Made by a program: the position numbers and the translations under genes. The notes under the pieces were generated by a model, which saw nothing but the letters and a program-made list of their open reading frames with translations, made no database searches and was not told where the DNA came from. Positions 6,656 through 13,845 of a DNA stretch of 30,617 nucleotides are shown piece by piece; the first letter of the stretch is position 1, and every line of letters starts with the position of its first letter. This DNA comes from CAZWUK01 sp964636685 (GTDB taxonomy: Bacteria > Bacillota > Clostridia > Christensenellales > CAG-138): positions 1-30,617 of the forward strand of contig CAZWUK010000018.1 in the NCBI GenBank assembly GCA_964636685.1. The letters are read 5' to 3'.

Positions 6656-8659
6656 ATGGAAGAAAAAAAGAACGGGACTCCGGAGGAACTCCAGCTTCCG
6701 CCCGATCCCGCCGATCGTACGGCATCTTCACTGCCGCAACAAAACGAGCTGCCGGAAAACCCCGTTTTTTCGGAGGACAGCGCAATCGAAGAAGACCCGG
6801 CGCTTGCTGCGGTACAGGCAGAAGCGAAGGCCGAACGCGCAAATTCCGGCGCGCCGGCGGTACGGAACGTCTCACGGCGCAATCATAGAAAACGGGAATC
6901 CAGCATTGCGGTTTCCGAGCCGGAGTCGAACGTCCTTGAAGCGCCGGCTGTACAGGCTTTCATCCCAACGGACTATTTCAGCCCGAACGTAAAAAAGCGC
7001 GCTTCACGCAAAAAAACGCGGCGCCGTAAGATTCTCCTCACGGCAATCCTGACGCTTGTAGCGGTGCTGATTGGAGTCGGCGGCATGTATGTTTGGAATC
7101 TCAAGCATAACCCCTCCTCCTACTTTAACGGCAGCAAAACGCCGGTGATCCAGGATGTTTCCGTTGCAGACGCTACGCCAACGCCGGAACCGGCAGCCAC
7201 GCCCACCATCGATCCGTACGCCGAAATGTACGCGCAGGCGGATACGTCCATGATGCAGAACATCGTCAACGTGCTGGTAATCGGCGTCGATTATGCAGAT
7301 GAGCGCGAGACCTGGAACGGAAAGCACGCCTATCATGCGGACGTGATGATGGTGCTTGCCATCAATTTTGATGAAAACCGGGTGGATCTGATCTCCATCC
7401 CACGCGATACCTATGCGGAAATTCCCGACGTCAAGGGCATTTACAAGCTCAACGCTTCGCTCGACTGCGGCGGCGGACTGTATGCCGAAGGCGGTGCGGG
7501 GTTCCATAAGGTTTGTGAATCGGTCAGCTGGATGCTCGGCGGCATTCCCGTCGATTATTACTACGCCGTGACCATGCCGGCCGTAAAACAGCTGGTCGAT
7601 ACCGTAGGCGGCGTTGACTATGATCTCGAGCTGGACTTCCAAATGGCCGGACGCACCTACAAGAAGGGACAGCAGCACATGAACGGGCAGGCGGTGCTCG
7701 ACTATCTGCGCGTGCGCAAAAACGTGGCTGCCAGCGGCGACCAGAACCGTGTCAACCGGCAGAAAAAGATGATGATCGCGCTGTTCCAGTCCATGCAGCA
7801 GCAAAACCTGCTTTTGAAAATCCCTGACATAATCGGTGCCTTCAATGGACAGCTGTTTACAAACTGCACGCTCAATCAGACCATGGCGCTGTCGCTGTTT
7901 GCATATAAGCTTTCCTCGGAGAACATCGGTATGCACTCCATCGGCGGTACCATGAAAAACATCTTCGGGTGGAATTTCTGCATCACCGATCAAGCCAATC
8001 GCGTTAGCGTGATTCAAGACGTATATGGCATCGACACCGCGCCATACCAGAAATTCAGCATGAGCTACGCCGATTATCGCTGGCAGTCGATGCTTGCGAC
8101 GCAATATCTGGACACCTGCGAATCCCTGACGAGCTATGTCGCCGATCTGGTCGCCGCCGATGATTTGCTGCCAACCGCTTCTCCCACGCCGGAGTTTTTC
8201 GAAACGCCGGATCCCGGCGTCGTCAATACGCCGGATCCCGGCATCACCAACACGCCGAATCCCGGCAACAACGACGACGGTCTGGAGGACGCCGCGTATC
8301 GAAACGGCGCCTTCGGCAGCGGCGTTGTCCGCCTGTCGGCGGCTTCCCGTTCAGTGGTTCGGGAACAAACGCAGCGATATGGCGAGTATGAGCGCGGCTT
8401 GTTCGCAACCTACCTTGAAGCCGTCACCGATCTGGAGAATGCTGCGGCTTCCGCCGCGACAGAGGCCTCCCGCTACGCTAAGCGCGACAGCAATTCGCTC
8501 AAGAGCGCGACGGATCAGCTCTCCACCAAGGCGAGCCATCTCAAAAATGCCGCTTTGAGCCTTGCGAGCGCATTTGGCTATTCCAGCAGCAGTCTCAATT
8601 GGGACGTCTATTACTGGACGGATCGCAGCTTTAATGAGATTCAGGTTGATTTTCGATAA
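6656..8659 (+). CDS. LytR-CpsA-Psr family protein, long form
   Basis: A 667-residue membrane protein. It has a 120-residue charged cytoplasmic N-terminus rich in Glu and Pro, a membrane helix at about 125-147, and a TPTPEP linker. The LCP domain spans roughly 200-380. In it one sees NVLVIGVD, the conserved ISIPRDTY (Arg250, Asp251), KLNAS, VGGVDYDL, DYLRVRK (Arg352, Arg354) and DQNRVNRQ, the residues that bind the polyprenyl pyrophosphate in this family. LCP enzymes ligate wall teichoic acid-like or capsular polymers from a lipid carrier to peptidoglycan. The C-terminus is longer than usual: three TPDPG-like repeats near 515-540, then an Ala/Ser-rich helical region. AAAGGAA serves as ribosome site. 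It is divergent from the GT2-NAGPA operon, which fits an envelope glycopolymer role. Confidence 0.92.
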   Translation: MEEKKNGTPEELQLPPDPADRTASSLPQQNELPENPVFSEDSAIEEDPALAAVQAEAKAERANSGAPAVRNVSRRNHRKRESSIAVSEPESNVLEAPAVQAFIPTDYFSPNVKKRASRKKTRRRKILLTAILTLVAVLIGVGGMYVWNLKHNPSSYFNGSKTPVIQDVSVADATPTPEPAATPTIDPYAEMYAQADTSMMQNIVNVLVIGVDYADERETWNGKHAYHADVMMVLAINFDENRVDLISIPRDTYAEIPDVKGIYKLNASLDCGGGLYAEGGAGFHKVCESVSWMLGGIPVDYYYAVTMPAVKQLVDTVGGVDYDLELDFQMAGRTYKKGQQHMNGQAVLDYLRVRKNVAASGDQNRVNRQKKMMIALFQSMQQQNLLLKIPDIIGAFNGQLFTNCTLNQTMALSLFAYKLSSENIGMHSIGGTMKNIFGWNFCITDQANRVSVIQDVYGIDTAPYQKFSMSYADYRWQSMLATQYLDTCESLTSYVADLVAADDLLPTASPTPEFFETPDPGVVNTPDPGITNTPNPGNNDDGLEDAAYRNGAFGSGVVRLSAASRSVVREQTQRYGEYERGLFATYLEAVTDLENAAASAATEASRYAKRDSNSLKSATDQLSTKASHLKNAALSLASAFGYSSSSLNWDVYYWTDRSFNEIQVDFR

Positions 8660-8673
8660 TTCTCACCCGCGTA

Positions 8674-8760
8674 TGTCTCTAAAGTCTGCCGGATGAAATT
8701 TTGCGTCATCGGCTTGCAGATTGAAGGCATGAAATTGCGCTTGCGTGATGTTACAAGCAC
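8674..8760. repeat. 87-bp direct repeat, copy 1
   Basis: The first of two copies about 90% identical (9 differences over 87 bp by eye), offset exactly 160 bp from the second. It begins just after the LCP stop codon. The core GATGAAATTTTGCGTCATC and the following CGGCTTGCAGATTGA are conserved between the copies. No convincing gene runs through it. The repeat is described further at 8834-8920. Confidence 0.8.
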
Positions 8761-8774
8761 ACCCAAAAAGAACG

Positions 8775-8816
8775 CCCCGCGGCAGATCGGTGCTTTCCGA
8801 TTTCCGCGGGGTTTTT
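8775..8816. terminator. Intrinsic terminator after the LCP gene
   Basis: CCCCGCGG (8775-8782) pairs with CCGCGGGG (8804-8811), with an inner ATCGG/CCGAT extension, followed by TTTTTC. On the other strand the stem is followed by CGTTCTTTTT, so it can also stop leftward transcription from the HAD gene. It lies between the two repeat copies. Confidence 0.88.
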
Positions 8817-8833
8817 CGGCCCTTACTAGAGTG

Positions 8834-8920
8834 TGTTTCTAAAGTCTGCAAGATGAAATTTTGCGTCATCGGCTTGCAGATTGAGGGCGTGAAATTGCGT
8901 TTGCGTGATTTTAGAAGCAT
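8834..8920. repeat. 87-bp direct repeat, copy 2, with imperfect terminal inverted repeats
   Basis: The second copy. Its ends form an imperfect inverted repeat: TAGAG-N5-TTCTAAA at 8827-8843 against TTTAGAA-N5-CTCTA at about 8910-8926. Inside, TCTGCAAG...CTTGCAGA forms a further stem. This foldback layout is typical of small non-coding interspersed repeats. It ends 8 bp before the HAD stop codon. Confidence 0.78.
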
Positions 8921-8933
8921 GCTCTATTATGGC

Positions 8934-9578
8934 TTATTCAAAATATGCCAGCACGTCGGAAACTCGATCGGCTACCGGAACACGGCACTTTTCAAGCGTC
9001 GTTCGCCCCTGATGCCCGTTGGTCAGCAGCAGGCAGTGACATCCCACGCTGGAAGCCACCGCATGATCGTGATCGGTATCGCCGACAAACAGCACATCGT
9101 CCGGAGCAAAGTGGTTTCGCTCCATAAAGTCTTTGGCAAGCGACGCCTTGCCGTACGCCAGATCGTTGTGCATCCCCAATATCTCCCGAAAATACGGCTG
9201 AATACCGAACATCGCGGTTTGTTCAAGAAGCTTCTCATAGCCGGTCGCGGACAGCAGCACCATGGGAACGTTCTTTTTTTGCAGCGCCGCCAGCGTCGGG
9301 AGGACGTCTGCATGCAGCCGGCAGTCCGGTACCATTTCAGAATACCTCTGTATAAATTCCACCGAAATATCCTCGTAGGATTCCGTTTCAAACGTGTATC
9401 CCATCGCCCGATAATAATCTACGATCGGAAACCGAAACACGGTTTTATATTCGGCAAGCCCGTCAAGCGGCCGCATGCCGCGCTCCTGTCGCATGATATT
9501 GGCAATATCATAGCAGAGCTTGGTATCGTCCAGAAGCGTACCGTTCCAGTCCCAGATCACAAGACGCGGTGATTCCAT
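8934..9578 (-). CDS. HAD-superfamily hydrolase (phosphoglycolate phosphatase-like)
   Basis: A 214-residue cytoplasmic HAD phosphatase. The nucleophile motif reads WDWNGTLLDD, with Asp as nucleophile and Asn in place of the second Asp's neighbour, a form seen in the PGPase-like HAD branch. Motif II is LLSATGY, the motif III lysine is in YGKASLAKDF, and motif IV is VGDTDHDH. The helical cap lies between residues about 18 and 80. Relatives dephosphorylate small phospho-sugars, phosphoglycolate or pyrophosphate; the substrate is not predictable. The ATG at 9576-9578 follows a perfect AGGAGG by 5 bases, so longer upstream readings are rejected. It has its own promoter (9644-9672) and a hairpin in its leader. 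Confidence 0.88.
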   Translation of the reverse strand: MESPRLVIWDWNGTLLDDTKLCYDIANIMRQERGMRPLDGLAEYKTVFRFPIVDYYRAMGYTFETESYEDISVEFIQRYSEMVPDCRLHADVLPTLAALQKKNVPMVLLSATGYEKLLEQTAMFGIQPYFREILGMHNDLAYGKASLAKDFMERNHFAPDDVLFVGDTDHDHAVASSVGCHCLLLTNGHQGRTTLEKCRVPVADRVSDVLAYFE

Positions 9579-9602
9579 CGTTTCCTCCTGTATGTTGCAA
9601 AA

Positions 9603-9631
9603 CTCCCGCACGTCCAAAAGGCATGCGGGAG
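9603..9631 (-). terminator. Hairpin ending DUF2804 transcripts and lying in the HAD leader
   Basis: CTCCCGCA (9603-9610) pairs with TGCGGGAG (9624-9631). On the minus strand it is followed by TTTTGC, a short U tract. It ends the DUF2804 transcript, but because the HAD promoter lies just upstream of it, transcripts from that promoter also carry it near their 5' end. Confidence 0.65.
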
Positions 9632-9643
9632 CTCCTTTTTGCT

Positions 9644-9672
9644 ATTCTACACGTCTTGCCCGCCGTTTACAA
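9644..9672 (-). promoter_or_regulatory. Promoter of the HAD gene
   Basis: Minus-strand TTGTAA (9667-9672), a 17-bp spacer, and TAGAAT (9644-9649). The predicted start near 9637 places the 9603-9631 hairpin at the 5' end of the mRNA. Confidence 0.55.
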
Positions 9673-9719
9673 GCAAAACTTTTCCGCTGTTTGCCGTAAA
9701 CCGTAAGCTTCGGGCGCCT

Positions 9720-10751
9720 TTACCATTTATTACGAACCTTTTCCGCAAAGCCCAGAAAATGCGTCAACGTCAGCGTTTCTCCTCCGTCGAGCAGAATGGT
9801 TCCGTCAAAGTAGCCAAACACCTGATGCTGGTCGGAGAGCAGCGGGCCGACGCTGGTTCGAGCCTTGCGGTCAAGGATCGGCGTATAGCGCATCTCAAAC
9901 CGTCCGTCGTTGGACGAAAACGTCCACGGCGACAGATAATCATCCGTACCGTCGGCTTTCTTGGGGATGTTGAAGGTCAGTCGGTCAAGCTTGTGCGCCA
10001 CGCCGTCAACAAAGACCATGTTTTCGGAAGCGGCTGCGGTATCGCCAAAGCCATAGCCGATGTTAAAGCCGACCACATGGCCGTTTACAAGCCCCTGCCC
10101 CGCGCCCCAATACCAGGTATTGTCGTACGTCCAAACGCCTCTGCCCCAGTCCAACAGACCAAAGGTATCCGCCGCGTCAAACGCATACGTCTTGCCGCGA
10201 CAGGTGGCCGTGCCGGACGCGCGCATACCGACGATCTTTTGGTTGTAGTAAAACGCAGTCTTTTTCCCGGCAAAGGGCGTGGCAATCACCATGGAATCGC
10301 GCGGCGCGTCCGTGAGCGTAAAATCGCAGGAAAACGGCCCGTCGTCAAACTGATCGATCGAAACCTGCAGGCGGCGTATACCGTCATGGTTGATAAATTC
10401 CGCTCGCGCGCCGGATACGGACTTTTTCACATCGCCGCTTTCGGAGGACGGCGGAAAGCCGACCTTTCCCATCGGAAAAAAGTACATCGGCGAAACGGTT
10501 TTTTCCGCGCGGGTTTCGAAGTCCAGAAATGACGCTGAGATTAGTCCCATATAGGAATTGTCATCGATCGTCAGCGCAACGCCGTAGCGGTCGTTGTAGA
10601 TGAGATAGTAATCCCACTCCTTGATCCGCAGCCCGCCCGCGCGAATCTTTCCGCGCGCATAGGTCTTTACCAGAGACGTTGCGTACCCGGCCTCGCAGAG
10701 CGCGCCGGATTCGTCCAGCAACGCGCCGGACGAAAGTCTGTGCTGTGTCAT
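9720..10751 (-). CDS. DUF2804-family protein
   Basis: A 343-residue soluble protein that matches my recollection of the DUF2804 family. Typical stretches are the N-terminal LLDESGALCEAGYA, the IKEWDYYLI segment, YYNQKIVGMRASG, the central GLLDWGRGVWTYDNTWYWG (a Trp/Gly-rich loop) and the final MRYTPILDRKA...HQVFGYFDG. The family has no established biochemical role; its repeated beta strands suggest a lipocalin-like double barrel that might bind a hydrophobic ligand. No signal peptide or membrane helix is seen. AGGGGG precedes the ATG. It lies 107 bases after the alcohol dehydrogenase gene on the same strand and may be co-transcribed with it. Confidence 0.82.
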   Translation of the reverse strand: MTQHRLSSGALLDESGALCEAGYATSLVKTYARGKIRAGGLRIKEWDYYLIYNDRYGVALTIDDNSYMGLISASFLDFETRAEKTVSPMYFFPMGKVGFPPSSESGDVKKSVSGARAEFINHDGIRRLQVSIDQFDDGPFSCDFTLTDAPRDSMVIATPFAGKKTAFYYNQKIVGMRASGTATCRGKTYAFDAADTFGLLDWGRGVWTYDNTWYWGAGQGLVNGHVVGFNIGYGFGDTAAASENMVFVDGVAHKLDRLTFNIPKKADGTDDYLSPWTFSSNDGRFEMRYTPILDRKARTSVGPLLSDQHQVFGYFDGTILLDGGETLTLTHFLGFAEKVRNKW

Positions 10752-10858
10752 ACGATCCCCCTTGTTTGTTGCAGTTCCGAGTTTTCCCAGTCCATTCGCG
10801 CCCGGCGCCGCGCAATCTCACAATCGGAGCAGCGTCGGGCGTACGCCGTCTTCCGACG

Positions 10859-12037
10859 TTATCTCAGACAGGAGGCATAGATGGCTCTCGCATCGTCCCG
10901 TGTCAGCGGAAGAATGTTCGCCAGCGTTGCCTTGCCGCCGTCGGTACAGTTGTCCGCAATCGCATCCAGATCCTTCTCCGCGATCCCGAATTCCTGCAAG
11001 GTCGAAGGCATACCGAGGCTGGTAAAGAACGTCCGCGCGCGACGGATACCGGCAAGCGCCGTCCGCTCCGGATGCTCAAAGTCCATCTCGCACCCCCATA
11101 CGCGAACCGCCATCTGTGCAAAGCGCATCACGTCATGCTGGTATTCGTAAGCAAGCAGCGCCGGCCAAATCACCGCAAGACCCGCGCCGTGCGCAATCGT
11201 TGTGTCAAACGCACTGAGCGAATGCTCCAGCGCATGCGCGACCATGGCGTATTCTCGGCCAGTTCCCATCAGCCCGTTGTGGGAGAGGCTGCCCGCCCAC
11301 AGGAGCGTTGCGCGCGCCTCATAATCGTCCGGCTTCTCCATCGCAACAGGCCCCGCCGCAACCACAGCGGTAAGCAGCGCCTCGCACATGCGATCCATCA
11401 GGTCGTTGTCGCCATTCATGCACAGATACCGTTCCATGGTGTGCATCATGATGTCCACAATGCCGCAGGCCGTCTGGTAGGGCGGCAGCGTATACATCAA
11501 TTGCGGATCCATAATGGCAAACAGCGGACGGTTCCATTCCGTGCCAATCCCCAGCTTCTTGCCGATCTGCTCGTTGGTGATAACGGCGCTGTTGCTCGTT
11601 TCACTTCCTGCCGCCGCGATCGTCAATATCACGCCAAGCGGTATTGTCGCGGTGATCTCCTTTTCGTGCGTCATGATTTCCCACGGCGTAGCGCCGGACG
11701 CCGCCGCATGGCAGGCGATCTTGCCGCAGTCGATGACGCTGCCGCCGCCGACCGCCAGCACAAGTTCTATGTTCTCGTTCCGGATCAGGTGCGCTGTTTC
11801 TTCGCAAAACACCGCGTTGGGATTCGGTTTGACGCCGCCGCGCTCCACAAACGCGATCCCGTTTTCCCGCAGAGAATCTGTGATTACGGCGTGCAGTCCG
11901 CTTTTGTAGATATTCTGTCCGCCATACAGCAGCAGAATCTTGTGATATCCATAGCCGCGGATCACCTCGCCCACTTGCTTTTCCGTGTCTCTGCCAAAAA
12001 TGACCCGGGTGGGCGACCGGAATTCAAAATTAATCAT
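10859..12037 (-). CDS. Iron-dependent alcohol dehydrogenase (group III)
   Basis: A 392-residue iron-containing alcohol dehydrogenase, closest in feel to butanol dehydrogenase-like (YqdH/BdhA) enzymes. It has the N-terminal FEFRSPTRVIFGRDT strand, the nucleotide-binding LAVGGGSVIDCGK, and the metal site: DIMMHTMERYL, HALEHSLSAFD and IAHGAGLAV. The family interconverts aldehydes or ketones and alcohols with NAD(P)H in the cytoplasm, often as a fermentation electron sink. The ATG at 12035-12037 is selected because GGAGG lies 8 bases upstream; an upstream in-frame extension has no ribosome site. It is divergent from ttdAB. Whether the two are functionally linked is not shown by sequence; the substrate is unassigned. 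Confidence 0.92.
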   Translation of the reverse strand: MINFEFRSPTRVIFGRDTEKQVGEVIRGYGYHKILLLYGGQNIYKSGLHAVITDSLRENGIAFVERGGVKPNPNAVFCEETAHLIRNENIELVLAVGGGSVIDCGKIACHAAASGATPWEIMTHEKEITATIPLGVILTIAAAGSETSNSAVITNEQIGKKLGIGTEWNRPLFAIMDPQLMYTLPPYQTACGIVDIMMHTMERYLCMNGDNDLMDRMCEALLTAVVAAGPVAMEKPDDYEARATLLWAGSLSHNGLMGTGREYAMVAHALEHSLSAFDTTIAHGAGLAVIWPALLAYEYQHDVMRFAQMAVRVWGCEMDFEHPERTALAGIRRARTFFTSLGMPSTLQEFGIAEKDLDAIADNCTDGGKATLANILPLTRDDARAIYASCLR

Positions 12038-12055
12038 GTTCGCATCCTCCGTTCG

Positions 12056-12077
12056 ATGGTTATTTTTAACCATTATA
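12056..12077 (-). promoter_or_regulatory. -10 element and overlapping operator of the alcohol dehydrogenase
   Basis: Minus-strand TATAAT at 12072-12077, with no good -35. Directly abutting it is the palindrome ATGGTTATTTTTAACCAT (12056-12073, 7-bp arms). It covers the region from the -10 to the transcription start, a classic position for a repressor. Confidence 0.55.
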
Positions 12078-12181
12078 GCGCAACCTTTCCGGATCGGGCG
12101 ACATCTGGCTCCCAAATTAGATCATATATTATGTAAATCGTCTGTTTTTCATTTATCTTTGCATTTTTGCCCACTTTTCTA

Positions 12182-12209
12182 TTGCAGCCGCCGTTTTTTG
12201 TGGTATTCT
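12182..12209 (+). promoter_or_regulatory. Promoter of ttdAB
   Basis: TTGCAG (12182-12187), a 16-bp spacer, and TATTCT (12204-12209). It is about 75 bases before the ttdA start codon. Confidence 0.5.
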
Positions 12210-12241
12210 TTCTCAAAGAAAATCCATACCGCTGTTTTTTA

Positions 12242-12253
12242 CGTAAATTTACG
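12242..12253 (+). promoter_or_regulatory. Perfect palindrome in the ttdAB leader, candidate operator
   Basis: CGTAAATTTACG is a perfect 12-bp palindrome located about 33 bp downstream of the -10 and 17 bp before the ttdA ribosome site. This is a plausible binding site for a repressor acting as a roadblock. Confidence 0.4.
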
Positions 12254-12283
12254 CAACGCTTCAAATTAAAGGAGGAATTCCAT

Positions 12284-13183
12284 TTGGAAAAGCACCCGTC
12301 ACAAGCGCGCATGACGCAGGATCTTGCCGCATTCATTCAGTATATGGGGAAAATCCTCCCGGACGACATTCGGGAGAAGCTCGCGCAGCTGCAGCAGAAC
12401 GAAACGGAGGCGCTCCCAAAGCTCATCTATGCCACAATGGCGGAAAATCAGCGTCTGGCAGCGGCGCTCGACCGCCCCTCCTGTCAGGATACAGGCGTGA
12501 TCCAGTTCTTCGCCAAGGCCGGTACGCATTTCCCGCTGCTTGACGCGCTGCCGGATATATTTCGGGAATCGGTACTGTGCGCCACCAAAGACGCGCCGCT
12601 CAGGCACAACGCCGTAGAAACCTTTGACGAGCGCAACACCGGCTGCAACGTCGGCTACCGCGTTCCGTGGATAGATTGGGAGATCGTTCCAAACAGCGGC
12701 GAGCTGCAATTGGACGTCTATATGGCGGGCGGCGGTTGCACACTGCCCGGCAAGGCGATGGTACTGATGCCGGGCGCGGGCTATGAAGGCGTGGTTCGCT
12801 TCGTGCTGGACGTCATGACCTCCTACGGGCTCAACGCCTGCCCTCCGCTGCTGGTCGGGGTCGGCGTCGCCACCTCCGTGGAAACAGCCGCTATCCTTTC
12901 AAAAAAAGCCCTGCTGCGCCCGCTTGGGACACACAACGAAAACCCGCGCGCAGCGATGCTGGAGCGGGAATTGGAAACAAGCATCAACGCGATCGGTTTG
13001 GGGCCGCAGGGTCTCTCCGGTAACGCCTCCGTGCTGGGCGTCCACATTGAAAACGCCGCGCGGCATCCCTCCACCATCGGCGTTGCCGTCAGCACTGGCT
13101 GCTGGTCGCACCGTCGCGGAAGCATCTGTTTTCACGAAGATCTCACCTACACCATCCTCTCCCATAAGGAGGCCGTATTATGA
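12284..13183 (+). CDS. ttdA: L(+)-tartrate dehydratase, alpha subunit
   Basis: A 299-residue protein that resembles the alpha subunit of L(+)-tartrate dehydratase along its whole length and is of the same size (about 300). With TtdB it dehydrates L-tartrate to oxaloacetate in the cytoplasm using an oxygen-labile [4Fe-4S] cluster. Likely cluster cysteines are in RPSCQDTG (Cys67), NACPP and VSTGCW. Other shared blocks are KAPLRHNAVE-like APLRHNAVETFDE, YMAGGGCTLPGK, GVGVATSVETAA and the C-terminal ARHPSTIGVAVSTGC. The start is a TTG at 12284, supported by AAAGGAGG 8 bases upstream; the next ATG (12311) lacks a ribosome site. Its stop overlaps the ttdB start (ATGA). Class I fumarase alpha subunits are the alternative but match less well. 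Confidence 0.9.
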   Translation: MEKHPSQARMTQDLAAFIQYMGKILPDDIREKLAQLQQNETEALPKLIYATMAENQRLAAALDRPSCQDTGVIQFFAKAGTHFPLLDALPDIFRESVLCATKDAPLRHNAVETFDERNTGCNVGYRVPWIDWEIVPNSGELQLDVYMAGGGCTLPGKAMVLMPGAGYEGVVRFVLDVMTSYGLNACPPLLVGVGVATSVETAAILSKKALLRPLGTHNENPRAAMLERELETSINAIGLGPQGLSGNASVLGVHIENAARHPSTIGVAVSTGCWSHRRGSICFHEDLTYTILSHKEAVL

Positions 13184-13788
13184 AGCGCGTTTTGACAACT
13201 CCCATATCGGAAGCAGAGATTCGCAGTCTCCGTATTGGAGACGTGTTCTACTTGACAGGGCATATTGTCACCTGTCGGGATGTTGCGCACCGGCGGCTTG
13301 TAGAGCTTGGCATGCCGCTGCCGGTATCCGTCGAAGGCGGTGCGATTCTGCACGCCGGCCCCATCGTCCGCAAGCTGGACGACGGGCGCTTCGAGATGGT
13401 CTCCGTAGGCCCGACCACCAGCATGCGCATGGAAAAATTCGAATATGATTTTGTCAAGGCCACCGGAGTCCGCATCATCGCCGGCAAGGGCGGTATGGGC
13501 GAAAACACCGAGCGCGCCTGTCAGGAATTTGGCGCCGTGCACTGTATATTCCCCGCCGGCTGCGCAGTGCTCGCCGCAACGGAGGTCGCTGAAATCGAAC
13601 GGGTGGAATGGATGGATCTCGGCATGCCCGAAAGCTTATGGGTTTCTCGCATTGAAGAATTTGGCCCTTTGATCGTGTCCATCGATTCGGAGGGCAACAA
13701 TCTCTTTGAAGAAAACAAAAAGCAATTCAATGAGAAGAAGGAAGCGGAGTTTCAACGGCTCTCCCAGCTGGTACGATTCATCAAATAG
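13180..13788 (+). CDS. ttdB: L(+)-tartrate dehydratase, beta subunit
   Basis: A 202-residue protein matching TtdB (about 201 residues in Escherichia coli) from end to end: LTTPI at the start, VGDVFYLTG-like IGDVFYLTG, VTCRDVAHRRLVELG, HAGPIVRK, VSVGPTTSMRME, GKGGMG, FPAGCAVLAAT, GMPESLWV and EFGPLIVSIDS. It forms the other half of the heterodimer and contributes residues for substrate binding. A TAAGGAGG ribosome site lies inside the end of ttdA and the start codon overlaps the ttdA stop, so the pair is translationally coupled. No tartrate transporter or regulator gene is adjacent. A bidirectional terminator follows immediately. Confidence 0.92.
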   Translation: MKRVLTTPISEAEIRSLRIGDVFYLTGHIVTCRDVAHRRLVELGMPLPVSVEGGAILHAGPIVRKLDDGRFEMVSVGPTTSMRMEKFEYDFVKATGVRIIAGKGGMGENTERACQEFGAVHCIFPAGCAVLAATEVAEIERVEWMDLGMPESLWVSRIEEFGPLIVSIDSEGNNLFEENKKQFNEKKEAEFQRLSQLVRFIK

Positions 13789-13790
13789 CA

Positions 13791-13828
13791 AAAAGACCGT
13801 CGCAGCCAAAACGGTGCGGCGGTCTTTT
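13791..13828. terminator. Bidirectional intrinsic terminator
   Basis: A 14-bp stem AAAAGACCGTCGCA with TGCGGCGGTCTTTT (one G-T pair) begins 2 bases after the ttdB stop. It ends with TTTTG on the plus strand and TTTTTGC on the minus strand, and separates convergent genes. Confidence 0.88.
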
Positions 13829-13845
13829 GTTATATCCGATTTGTC

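Noticed and set aside
7004..8104. A 366-codon open frame on the minus strand over the LCP gene
   Set aside because: Antisense to the LCP domain, His-rich shadow composition, no ribosome site.
8663..8920. An 85-codon minus-strand frame across the 87-bp repeats
   Set aside because: It only translates the two repeat copies and the terminator between them; similar repeat-derived frames are common annotation artefacts.
10833..10858. CGTCGG...CCGACG hairpin after the alcohol dehydrogenase
   Set aside because: No U tract on the transcribed strand and a short stem; not called a terminator, so adh and the DUF2804 gene may be co-transcribed.
10679..12136. A 485-codon open frame on the plus strand over the alcohol dehydrogenase
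   Set aside because: It is a shadow of the coding strand of a clear iron-dependent alcohol dehydrogenase; Arg-rich composition and no family features.
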